From Caryophanales bacterium UBA6259 (lineage in GTDB: Bacteria; Bacillota; Bacilli; Tepidibacillales; Tepidibacillaceae): a DNA stretch of 28,082 bases. The DNA is taken from positions 1 through 28,082 of the forward strand of contig DJVJ01000043.1 in NCBI GenBank assembly GCA_002441135.1. The letters are read 5' to 3'. The position numbers and the translations under genes are program-made. Positions 7,186 through 13,740 of the stretch are shown here, piece after piece. Under the pieces are notes generated by a model that saw only the letters and a program-made list of their open reading frames with translations, had not been told where the DNA came from and did no database searches. Within the stretch, counting starts at the first letter, position 1. Every line of letters starts with the position of its first letter.

Positions 7186-8273
7186 TCTATAATCACTTCC
7201 CTTCCGATTTGATCCGCCTTCTTCACTGCGTCGATAACCATTTGAGGCGAAACCTTAAATGGCATGTAATCCATATCTTCAACTTGTACTGTATCTTCAC
7301 CAAATTTACCCCATTGCTCTTCAGTCAACATAGGTAAACCTAATGCTTTTAATGTGTATGGGAGATTTACCTTTTTATAAAAATTAATTAACTCTTTTAC
7401 TTCTTCTTCTCTTCGGCCTTCCATTACCATTTGTGCTAGAATTCCAAATGCAACAATTTCGCCGTGGTATGCCTGATGTACCTCAGGGAAGATGGTTAAA
7501 CCGGAGTAAATAGCATGGGCGGCAGCAGTTGGTGAATCATAGTCACTATAGCTACTTACCATGCCACCTAATAGAACAATACTATCTACTACATTATCTA
7601 AAGTTGCATTATTATACTCTACATTTTCTAAACTACTAGGTCCTTCTTCTAATAGAATGGTGTAGATTTCCTTAGCAACAGCCAAGGCTGCCCTATTGGC
7701 TGCTGAGTACTCAAGTTTTTTAATCGATTGATTAAATTCAAACCATTTGGCAACGGTATCTCCTATTCCAGCAGATAAAAAACGGATAGGAGCTTGTCCA
7801 ATGATGTTGTTATCAACCAAAACTAAATCTGCTGCCTTGGATTCCGTACTTGTCTTAATAAATGCCCCATTATCATCATATAAGATAGAAACCGGTGTAG
7901 TTGCTGCACATGTAGAAGCAATGGTAGGTACGACAACCAAAGGAAGCATTGCTTTATATGCTACAGCTTTTGAGGTATCAATCGCCTTCCCTCCACCAAC
8001 CACAATTATAACTTTTGGTTGAACTTGATCGATTTGCTCTATTAATCTATCAATCTCAGCTTGTGAGCATTCTCCACCATACCAATATGTTCCAATCAGC
8101 TGAATGTCTTGATTTAGCAAACTCGCCTCAATGGTTGTTTTGGTTATTGATAGTGCTGTGTTTCCTCCAATTAGAATTGCTTTGTCCCCATACTCTTTTA
8201 CATAATGGCCAATTCGGATTAACCCACTCAACTCACGTATGTATTTTGTTGGATTAAAAATTGATTTATTCAT
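7182..8273 (-). CDS. GldA-like metal-dependent dehydrogenase
   Basis: A dehydrogenase of 363 aa from the glycerol dehydrogenase/iron-containing alcohol dehydrogenase superfamily. The nucleotide-binding GGGKAIDTSK (93-102) and the metal ligands D172 (AGIGDTVAKWFE), H253 (AAHAIYSG) and H270 (AYHGEIVAFG) are all present, so the enzyme should be active with Zn or Fe and NAD(P). It is the first gene of a five-gene operon. ATG 8273 follows AGAGGAT by 8 bases. From memory, E. coli has a similar pair (ybdH/hcxA, a hydroxycarboxylate dehydrogenase, next to the aminotransferase gene ybdL), which supports a 2-oxo acid to 2-hydroxy acid role; glycerol itself is possible but fits the context less well. 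Confidence 0.85.
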   Translation of the reverse strand: MNKSIFNPTKYIRELSGLIRIGHYVKEYGDKAILIGGNTALSITKTTIEASLLNQDIQLIGTYWYGGECSQAEIDRLIEQIDQVQPKVIIVVGGGKAIDTSKAVAYKAMLPLVVVPTIASTCAATTPVSILYDDNGAFIKTSTESKAADLVLVDNNIIGQAPIRFLSAGIGDTVAKWFEFNQSIKKLEYSAANRAALAVAKEIYTILLEEGPSSLENVEYNNATLDNVVDSIVLLGGMVSSYSDYDSPTAAAHAIYSGLTIFPEVHQAYHGEIVAFGILAQMVMEGRREEEVKELINFYKKVNLPYTLKALGLPMLTEEQWGKFGEDTVQVEDMDYMPFKVSPQMVIDAVKKADQIGREVIIE

Positions 8274-8339
8274 TCACTTTATCCTCTTTTGTGTAAATTA
8301 ATTCGTTTGGTTGTATTTTTATTCATGTCAATGTAATAC

Positions 8340-8369
8340 ATTTTAATTCGAATATAACTTCTTTGTCAA
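8340..8369 (-). promoter_or_regulatory. Promoter of the dehydrogenase-aminotransferase-importer operon
   Basis: On the minus strand TTGACA (8364-8369), an 18-base spacer and TAAAAT (8340-8345). A second TTGACA occurs at 8326-8331 without a clear -10. The leader to ATG 8273 would be about 60 bases. No riboswitch or T-box was recognised in it. Confidence 0.65.
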
Positions 8370-8383
8370 TAACGAAATCGATC

Positions 8384-8421
8384 AAAAAAAAAGATAGTAA
8401 GAATATTAATCCTTACTATCT
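8384..8421 (-). terminator. Terminator of the second helicase gene
   Basis: AGATAGTAAG (8392-8401) and CTTACTATCT (8412-8421) form a perfect 10-bp stem. On the minus strand it is followed by nine T residues (8384-8392). It lies just past the stop codon at 8461 and insulates the helicase from the importer operon. Confidence 0.93.
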
Positions 8422-8460
8422 CTCCACTTTTCCAAAAAAATGTTTAATATTTTGGTCTTA

Positions 8461-9669
8461 TTAATTACGCCCTTGTCTGCTAGAGGGCTTGTTTGTATTC
8501 TTGTTAAATTCTTGTGTAGCTTTTGGCTCCACAAAAGCTCCTCGATAAATTTCCTTCTTTTTTATCAATATTCCTAAATCACGGCTTAGTTTCTTTAGGA
8601 AGCTTTCTTCTTGTCTTGTTACAATGGAAATGACCGTCCCCTTTGCACCCATTCTACCTGTTCTACCTGAGCGATGAACATATTGGTCTACTTCACTAGG
8701 AAAGTCAAAATGGATAACATGAGTTAATCCTTCTATATCTAAGCCTCTTGCTGCCACATCAGTTGCAAGGAGTAAGGAGATTTCTCCATCTCGAAATTGC
8801 TTTAATGCCTTTTGACGCTCTAGCTTTTTAGCATCGCCAGAAAGCATAGCAACAGGGAATTTCTTATACTTAAGCTTAGCTTCTATCTCCGAGGCTCTTT
8901 CTAATCCATTAAAGAATACTAGTGCTTTTATTTCGCCATCTCTAACGATTCGTTGAAGAACTTCTATTTTATCACGGTACTCCGATACCAAATAAAGGTG
9001 CTCTACATTCTGTGCCTCCTGCTCTCTTGCTATCTGGAGCACGACTGGCTCTTGCATGAGCTCTTTTGCAATTTTTTCCGTCTTACTGCTTAAGGTTGCG
9101 GAAAAGAATAGTAGCTGACGATCTCTAAGCGTTGTTTTAATAATGCTCTTTAAATTATCTGCATGCTCCTGAGCGATAAGCATATCAAACTCATCCACTA
9201 CAATGGTTTTAACCTCATGCATTTTTAACTTCTTCATACTAATCAGCTCTAGTAAACGTCCTGTTGTTCCAACAATGATTTGTGGATTTTTCTTTAAATT
9301 TTCAACCTGCTTTTTGATGTTTACTCCGCCTATAAAAGAGCTACTAACGATATTACTGCCTTTCGTCCATTTTTGGATTTCCTGATAAATTTGCATAACC
9401 AGCTCTTGAGAAGGAGCAATAATTACAGCTTGTACATTTTTCTTCTCCGGATTCAATTTTTGAATTACAGGTAACAAATAAGCAACCGTTTTCCCTGTTC
9501 CTGTTGGGGATTCTGCAACAATGTCTTTACCTTCTAAAATAGAAGGTATTGCTTGCTGTTGAATATTGGTTGGTGCTTGGAAGCGTGACTCCTCCCATAT
9601 TTTCTGTATAAATGGAGCCAACAAAGCTAAAGTTGACCAATCCTTCTTTATTGTTTTTTCAGTTTCCAT
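8461..9669 (-). CDS. Divergent DEAD-box helicase, YfmL-like, with DEFD box
   Basis: A 402-aa ATP-dependent RNA helicase. Motif I is ESPTGTGKT (K60), motif III SAT (190-192), motif V ATDVAARGLD and motif VI HRSGRTGR (332-339). Three motifs depart from consensus: motif Ia is APSQEL where PTRELA is usual, motif Ib is TTGR where TPGR is usual, and motif II is VDEFD (D159, E160, F161, D162) where DEAD is usual. The metal and catalytic acidic residues remain, so ATPase activity is plausible. The C-terminal tail is short (about 40 aa after the helicase core), unlike the long basic tail of the helicase at 38-1363. The likeness, from memory, is to Bacillus YfmL/CshC. ATG 9669 is preceded by AAAGGATG. 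Confidence 0.85.
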   Translation of the reverse strand: METEKTIKKDWSTLALLAPFIQKIWEESRFQAPTNIQQQAIPSILEGKDIVAESPTGTGKTVAYLLPVIQKLNPEKKNVQAVIIAPSQELVMQIYQEIQKWTKGSNIVSSSFIGGVNIKKQVENLKKNPQIIVGTTGRLLELISMKKLKMHEVKTIVVDEFDMLIAQEHADNLKSIIKTTLRDRQLLFFSATLSSKTEKIAKELMQEPVVLQIAREQEAQNVEHLYLVSEYRDKIEVLQRIVRDGEIKALVFFNGLERASEIEAKLKYKKFPVAMLSGDAKKLERQKALKQFRDGEISLLLATDVAARGLDIEGLTHVIHFDFPSEVDQYVHRSGRTGRMGAKGTVISIVTRQEESFLKKLSRDLGILIKKKEIYRGAFVEPKATQEFNKNTNKPSSRQGRN

Positions 9670-9719
9670 TGTTTCTTAGCATCCTTTCTATGTAAAGCAG
9701 CGTTTGGCTTTGTAAAAAA

Positions 9720-9779
9720 ATTATATCTCCATCATATCCTAAAGTATCGATTCACTTCAAATATACCACTTCAAATATA
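9720..9779 (-). promoter_or_regulatory. Upstream region of the YfmL-like helicase: -10 box and tandem direct repeat
   Basis: A TATAAT box is read on the minus strand at 9720-9725 (no good -35). Above it are two copies of CACTTCAAATATA (9753-9765 and 9767-9779) in a 14-base period, about 30 to 55 bases upstream of the -10 box. Such direct repeats often mark regulator sites. The unit was not recognised. Confidence 0.5.
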
Positions 9780-9827
9780 TTGTTTATTATTTAATCGAAG
9801 CTAGTTCAATATTTTTCGTATTTAATG

Positions 9828-11579
9828 CTATTGGATCCATAGCTTTTGAAGATCTACATAACCAAATGATTCAAAACGAATATCTTGAATCATTGGGTGA
9901 AACACTCTATTTTTAATCGGATGGTTTTGAAATAAAATAAGATGTTGATCTCTTAAATAGCTCTCTACCTTTTCCATCCAATATTCCCGTTCCATTGCAT
10001 TAGGCTCAAATTTGAATTGCTCTAAACTTTCTTCGATTACTATTAACTGTTCCTTCTTTAATAATCTTCGAAAGAAAAGCGCCTCATTGTAAAATGCCCC
10101 CAAAAAGGACAAATGATAATCTAGGGTTGCTACCTCACCCATTAACAGTAAATCAGCCTCGACATCAATGGTATTGGAGTAAAATTGATTAATACTAAAT
10201 GGCACATGCTTCAGAATAATCCCCTCTAGCTTTGCTTGCTCGGCAATCCATTCTGCTTCTTCCAGTGCTTTTGGAAAATCTAAAGAAAATAATGTCAGTA
10301 TTTCTCCTCGATAACCTGATTGTGCTAGATATTCTCTAACTTTGCTTCGATCTCTTTTTTGGGTTGTTGATTTCCAAGGAAAAAAGCTTGAAGCCTCAAT
10401 AAATCCTTCTCTTTTTAAGTCCTGATACATCCTTTCTGTATCCAAAAGATGAAAGATTGCTTTTCTAAAAGAATGCGATTGAACAACCGAATCCCTATTA
10501 AAATTAAAGGCTAAAAAACGAAAGCCAACCTCAATATCTGTTTTCTTTAAATGGGCATCCTTAGAATCCTCTATTATCCTTAATTCGTGCTTCTTCTCTT
10601 CTACAACATATGTAGTAACTCTTGAAGGATCCATTGGCACCCGCCAAAATTCTACTTCATCCAAAAGGGGGCGCTCTAAAAAATAAAACTCAAATGCTTT
10701 TAAAATCAGTTTAGAATCTGTTCTTTCCTTTAGCTGAAATGGTCCCGTTCCAATCCAACGATATTCATCAAAGGGAATGTCCTTTGGTAAAATAACCAGA
10801 TTTGTTGAACTTATATAGCGTAGGAAAAATGGATTGGGCTTTTTTAAATAAAATTTTATCGTATATGTTGTTGGACATTCTATTTTCACAATATCCTGAG
10901 TCAACCACCGTTGGGGTGATGAAGCTATATTGAAGCGTTCAAATGTTGATTTCACATCGTCACTTGTTAAAATTCCTTGATGATGAAATCGTACTCCCTT
11001 TCTTATGTAAAAGGTCCATTCCATCGATTGCTCATCTACTAGCCAGTGATGAGCAAGATGAGGTTTAATGGTATCTGTCTCTCTATCATAAATAACTAGT
11101 GTATCTCCAAGCTGTTTCACTAAATAGCTTTCTAATGTGACAGATACAAATAGTGGATCTAATGTAGTAATCTCTCGGGTGATGATTGTACGAAGAATAT
11201 CCCTAGAATCATTAGGGGATTGAAGACCAAACAATTCCTGGACCTCTTTAGAAACATTGGCAATCCAAGCTTTCGGAATGGGTAGCTGCAGAATATGGAT
11301 AATCTCCTCTAATTGTTTTTTATCCATGAATTCTTGGACTGCTGTTTCAACCTCTGTTTGAAAATCGTGGGCAAAGGATAGCTTTGATAGGTTTCCTCGT
11401 CCCTTTCCAGGAAAATATCTTAATAGCTGCTGTTCTTCCATTTTTTTCAATTTACGCTTTGCATTTTTCCTCGTACAAAACCAGATCTCCTCTAATTCCT
11501 CTAGTTTGAACAATACGGATTTCTGTTTTTCTCTTGGAAAAAGTAATGCTCTCAATTGAAAATAGGATTGATTTTTCAT
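9828..11579 (-). CDS. SgrR-family transcriptional regulator
   Basis: A 583-residue cytoplasmic regulator made of an N-terminal winged-helix DNA-binding region (about 1-110, with basic stretch TRKNAKRKLKKMEEQ) fused to a solute-binding domain of the SBP_bac_5 type (about 160-430, with FYIRKGVRFHHQG and DDVKSTFERF). No signal peptide is present, so the binding domain is an intracellular sensor, as in E. coli SgrR. ATG 11579 has only a weak AAGAGTG ribosome binding site. The divergent neighbour is an MFS transporter. In E. coli SgrR sits beside the sugar-efflux gene setA, so a sensor-exporter pairing is plausible here, though the ligand is not known. Confidence 0.87.
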   Translation of the reverse strand: MKNQSYFQLRALLFPREKQKSVLFKLEELEEIWFCTRKNAKRKLKKMEEQQLLRYFPGKGRGNLSKLSFAHDFQTEVETAVQEFMDKKQLEEIIHILQLPIPKAWIANVSKEVQELFGLQSPNDSRDILRTIITREITTLDPLFVSVTLESYLVKQLGDTLVIYDRETDTIKPHLAHHWLVDEQSMEWTFYIRKGVRFHHQGILTSDDVKSTFERFNIASSPQRWLTQDIVKIECPTTYTIKFYLKKPNPFFLRYISSTNLVILPKDIPFDEYRWIGTGPFQLKERTDSKLILKAFEFYFLERPLLDEVEFWRVPMDPSRVTTYVVEEKKHELRIIEDSKDAHLKKTDIEVGFRFLAFNFNRDSVVQSHSFRKAIFHLLDTERMYQDLKREGFIEASSFFPWKSTTQKRDRSKVREYLAQSGYRGEILTLFSLDFPKALEEAEWIAEQAKLEGIILKHVPFSINQFYSNTIDVEADLLLMGEVATLDYHLSFLGAFYNEALFFRRLLKKEQLIVIEESLEQFKFEPNAMEREYWMEKVESYLRDQHLILFQNHPIKNRVFHPMIQDIRFESFGYVDLQKLWIQ

Positions 11580-11598
11580 CTATATCACTCTTTTCAAA

Positions 11599-11684
11599 CC
11601 CTTTTTACATAAAAGGGGACATTTTTGGTATCATTATAACCTTTTCACCCCTTTTAGAACAGAGTATACTCTCTTTTAAGGGGG
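11599..11684. promoter_or_regulatory. Repeat-rich divergent control region between regulator and MFS gene
   Basis: Two -10 boxes overlap head to head: TATAAT on the minus strand (11633-11638) for the regulator and TATAAC on the plus strand (11635-11640) for the transporter. Around them are CCCTTTT (11599-11605), AAAAGGGG (11611-11618), CCCCTTTT (11648-11655), the perfect palindrome AGAGTATACTCT (11661-11672) and AAGGGGG (11678-11684), which is the ribosome binding site of the MFS gene. The CCCCTT at 11648 is complementary to that site. The elements may be operators for the SgrR-like protein, RNA hairpins, or both. Confidence 0.6.
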
Positions 11685-11692
11685 AATGGATT

Positions 11693-12961
11693 ATGTTTAA
11701 GGAACTACACCAAAATATACGCGTACGGATTTATACCTCGTTTTTGAGCCGATTAGTTGGTTCTATGATATTTCCGTTTATGGCCATATATTTTACAAGG
11801 GAAATGAATTCTACAATGGCTGGAATATTGCTAACGATTAATGTAGGAGCTCAGTTTATTGCTAGTTTGTATGGTGGTTATTTGGCAGACCAATTAGGGC
11901 GTAAACGAATGATGGTCATTGGAGAGTGGATGAAGGCATTCGCCTTTTTAGGAATGATTGTTGCCAATTCACCATTAGGAATCTTTCCTTGGCCAACCTA
12001 TATCATGCTTACAATCATCGGTATTTCTAGTGGCCTTATCAACCCTGCAGCAGAGGCAATGTTAGTTGATGTGAGTACAAAGGAAACTCGGGCATTCATG
12101 TATTCCATTAATTATTGGGCAGTTAACTTCTCTCTCATGCTTGGACTTATCGTAGGGGGATTTTTATATGAATCACATTTTTTCGAGCTGCTTCTGATCT
12201 TGTTTGCGATGTCCCTGATTACCTTATGGATGACCATAAGCTTAATTGAAGAAACAATAAAGCCATTACAGGGAGGAAACCAAAAGACCTCTTATGGTAT
12301 AAAGCCTATTATTCAAAGCTATAAAACAGTAATTCAGGACCTTCCTTTTGTCTGGTTTACCCTTGCTGGAATCGCCATTCTTTCTATTGAATTTCAGCGT
12401 AATAATTTTATCTCTGTTCGGTTAGCAGAGGAATTTATCCCACAAACCTATTCAATTTTTGAAAATCTACTAATTAAAGTGGATGGTGTGCGACTTTTAA
12501 GCTTACTAACTGTTGAAAATACAATCCTAATTGTGATGCTTACCACCTTTGTTGCTAAAGCGATTCGTAATAAATCAGAACAACCAATTATGTATCTTGG
12601 TTTCATTTTATTTGGTCTAGGCTATGCCTTTCTTGCCTTTTCCAATGATATCCTTGGCTTGTTCCTAGCTGTTATTGTTTTATCCGTTGGTGAACTTTTA
12701 TATGTACCTACTAGGCAGGCCATTTTGGCAGAGATTATTGATGATTCACGTAGAGGCGCCTATATGGCTTTTAATGGTTTCGTCTTCCAAATCGGAAAAA
12801 TGATTGGATCGATAGGAATTATTGTTGGAGACGTTGTTGGAGGTGTGGGCATGGGAATATTAACGATGATTCTTTCGCTATCTGGCATCTTTTTTGCTTG
12901 GATATCACTTTCTCAAGTAGATAGAAAAAAATCGATTACACACGCTCATAAGGGAATGTAA
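11693..12961 (+). CDS. MFS transporter
   Basis: A 422-residue integral membrane transporter of the major facilitator superfamily with about 12 hydrophobic segments. The loop after the second helix carries the MFS signature GGYLADQLGRKRMM. I chose ATG 11693 because AAGGGGG lies 8 bases upstream and because a longer reading from 11534 would run back into the regulator gene. The region around residues 255-295 contains a long extracytoplasmic loop. The family includes drug and sugar exporters. The divergent SgrR-type regulator suggests export of, or response to, a small solute such as a sugar or peptide, but the substrate is not shown by the sequence. Confidence 0.87.
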   Translation: MFKELHQNIRVRIYTSFLSRLVGSMIFPFMAIYFTREMNSTMAGILLTINVGAQFIASLYGGYLADQLGRKRMMVIGEWMKAFAFLGMIVANSPLGIFPWPTYIMLTIIGISSGLINPAAEAMLVDVSTKETRAFMYSINYWAVNFSLMLGLIVGGFLYESHFFELLLILFAMSLITLWMTISLIEETIKPLQGGNQKTSYGIKPIIQSYKTVIQDLPFVWFTLAGIAILSIEFQRNNFISVRLAEEFIPQTYSIFENLLIKVDGVRLLSLLTVENTILIVMLTTFVAKAIRNKSEQPIMYLGFILFGLGYAFLAFSNDILGLFLAVIVLSVGELLYVPTRQAILAEIIDDSRRGAYMAFNGFVFQIGKMIGSIGIIVGDVVGGVGMGILTMILSLSGIFFAWISLSQVDRKKSITHAHKGM

Positions 12962-13013
12962 TTATATTTCTTAAAGATTTATAACCTGAAAAGCTTGTTC
13001 TATGCATAATAAG

Positions 13014-13051
13014 AGGGAGGCCTCAACTCTTGCTACGGTTGTTGCCTCCCT
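13014..13051. terminator. Terminator hairpin between convergent genes
   Basis: AGGGAGGC (13014-13021) pairs with GCCTCCCT (13044-13051). An inner CAAC/GTTG pairing shortens the loop. It lies between the MFS gene (+, ends 12961) and the small Ala-rich gene (-, ends 13085) and could serve both. The plus-strand tail AATTAATTTGTTTC is T-rich. Confidence 0.75.
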
Positions 13052-13060
13052 AATTAATTT

Positions 13061-13090
13061 GTTTCTATTTGTTTCTATTTGTTTCTATTT
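13061..13090. repeat. Three tandem copies of a 10-bp unit
   Basis: GTTTCTATTT is repeated three times without interruption, followed by a degenerate GTTTTGATTA. The third copy contains the stop codon (13085-13087) of the small minus-strand gene, so copy-number change would alter its 3' flank rather than its product. Confidence 0.9.
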
Positions 13091-13279
13091 GTTTTGATTA
13101 TCGTTGTCTAACCGCTTATTGATATAATCTGTTGTTTTATCTACAGTATTCATTGCTGCACTTTCCACAGCTTCCACTGCATTTTGTACCGTATCAAAAG
13201 CAGTATCCGCTCCATCCTTTATAGCCTTTGCTGCTTTAGTTGCTCGGTTTTGCATCTCTTTATTCTTATAATTTTCCAT
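13085..13279 (-). CDS. Small Ala-rich amphipathic helical protein, unknown function
   Basis: A 64-residue protein beginning MENYKNKEMQ. The centre is a repeating Ala/Asp/Val/Thr pattern (ATKAAKAIKDGADTAF, AVEAVESAAMNTVDKTTDYI) expected to form a long amphipathic helix, and the ends are rich in Lys, Asp and Asn. There is no cysteine, tryptophan, signal peptide or membrane segment. Such composition resembles small stress or LEA-like proteins, but I do not recognise the family. The ATG at 13279 has GGAGGTG upstream; an in-frame TTG at 13354 would add 25 residues but lacks a ribosome binding site, and the extra stretch coincides with a hairpin-forming leader. Confidence 0.65.
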   Translation of the reverse strand: MENYKNKEMQNRATKAAKAIKDGADTAFDTVQNAVEAVESAAMNTVDKTTDYINKRLDNDNQNK

Positions 13280-13280
13280 C

Positions 13281-13343
13281 GTATAAAATACACCTCCATT
13301 CTTCCTTTCATTCTTAGGTTGTGTTGTATGAGGTGTTTTATAC
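13281..13343 (-). promoter_or_regulatory. RBS-sequestering hairpin in leader of the small Ala-rich gene
   Basis: GTATAAAA (13281-13288) plus CACCTC (13291-13296) are the reverse complement of GAGGTGTTTTATAC (13330-13343), apart from a 2-base bulge. In the minus-strand transcript this is a 14-bp stem with a 33-base loop. Its 3' arm contains GAGGTG of the Shine-Dalgarno sequence and ends one base before the ATG at 13279. The stem is mostly AU, as in RNA thermometers. Confidence 0.65.
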
Positions 13344-13740
13344 TCCCCAGCCAAAGATCTTCATAAAAATTTTCTCTAGTTGTACTATTTTTCCAAAACG
13401 ACTAATAAAAGAATAATACTTATCATGCTTAAATTATTTGATAAATTCAATGATTTGACAAAATTTATTATCATACCAAACTTTTTCCACTGTATAATTA
13501 AAGTAACAAAATTTACTACTCGATTGAATAATGTTTACCTTCATAGACTACACTCAAGCAATTCATCCAATTTACACCTCAAAGATTTAACCGACCTTAT
13601 TTAATTACTTATCTTACCTAAACTACTACCTAAACTACTACTTTTCCACATAAAATTTACTTATATTTGCAGCAGTATATCTACAACTGAATACCTTGCA
13701 CCGTTGTTTTAGCTTCAATAATATAACGAGGAGGCTAGAA
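13344..13740. other. AT-rich intergenic stretch without a supported gene
   Basis: About 400 bases between the small-gene leader and the sulfur cassette. It holds a perfect direct repeat (13615-13638), and isolated TTGACA (13455-13460) and TATAAT (13493-13498) boxes that are 32 bases apart and so do not form a standard promoter. A 74-codon frame on the plus strand (13380-13604) lacks a ribosome binding site and protein-like composition. The ribosome binding site of the next gene is at 13728-13734. I recognise no RNA gene here. Confidence 0.6.
13615..13638. repeat. 12-bp direct repeat, two copies
   Basis: TACCTAAACTAC occurs twice back to back, about 100 bases upstream of the flavoprotein start. 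It could be a regulator site or a replication-slippage product. The unit is not one I recognise. Confidence 0.8.

Noticed and set aside
11534..11692. N-terminal extension of the MFS protein by 53 residues
   Set aside because: It would overlap the start of the divergent regulator gene and cross both promoters. ATG 11693 has a strong ribosome binding site at the right distance.
13061..13090. Possible CRISPR array
   Set aside because: The repeat unit is 10 bp and contiguous with no spacers, and no cas genes are in the window.
13380..13604. A 74-codon plus-strand frame in the gap before the sulfur cassette
   Set aside because: No ribosome binding site, a composition typical of translated AT-rich noncoding DNA (runs of Ile, Asn, Leu, Lys) and no recognisable motif.
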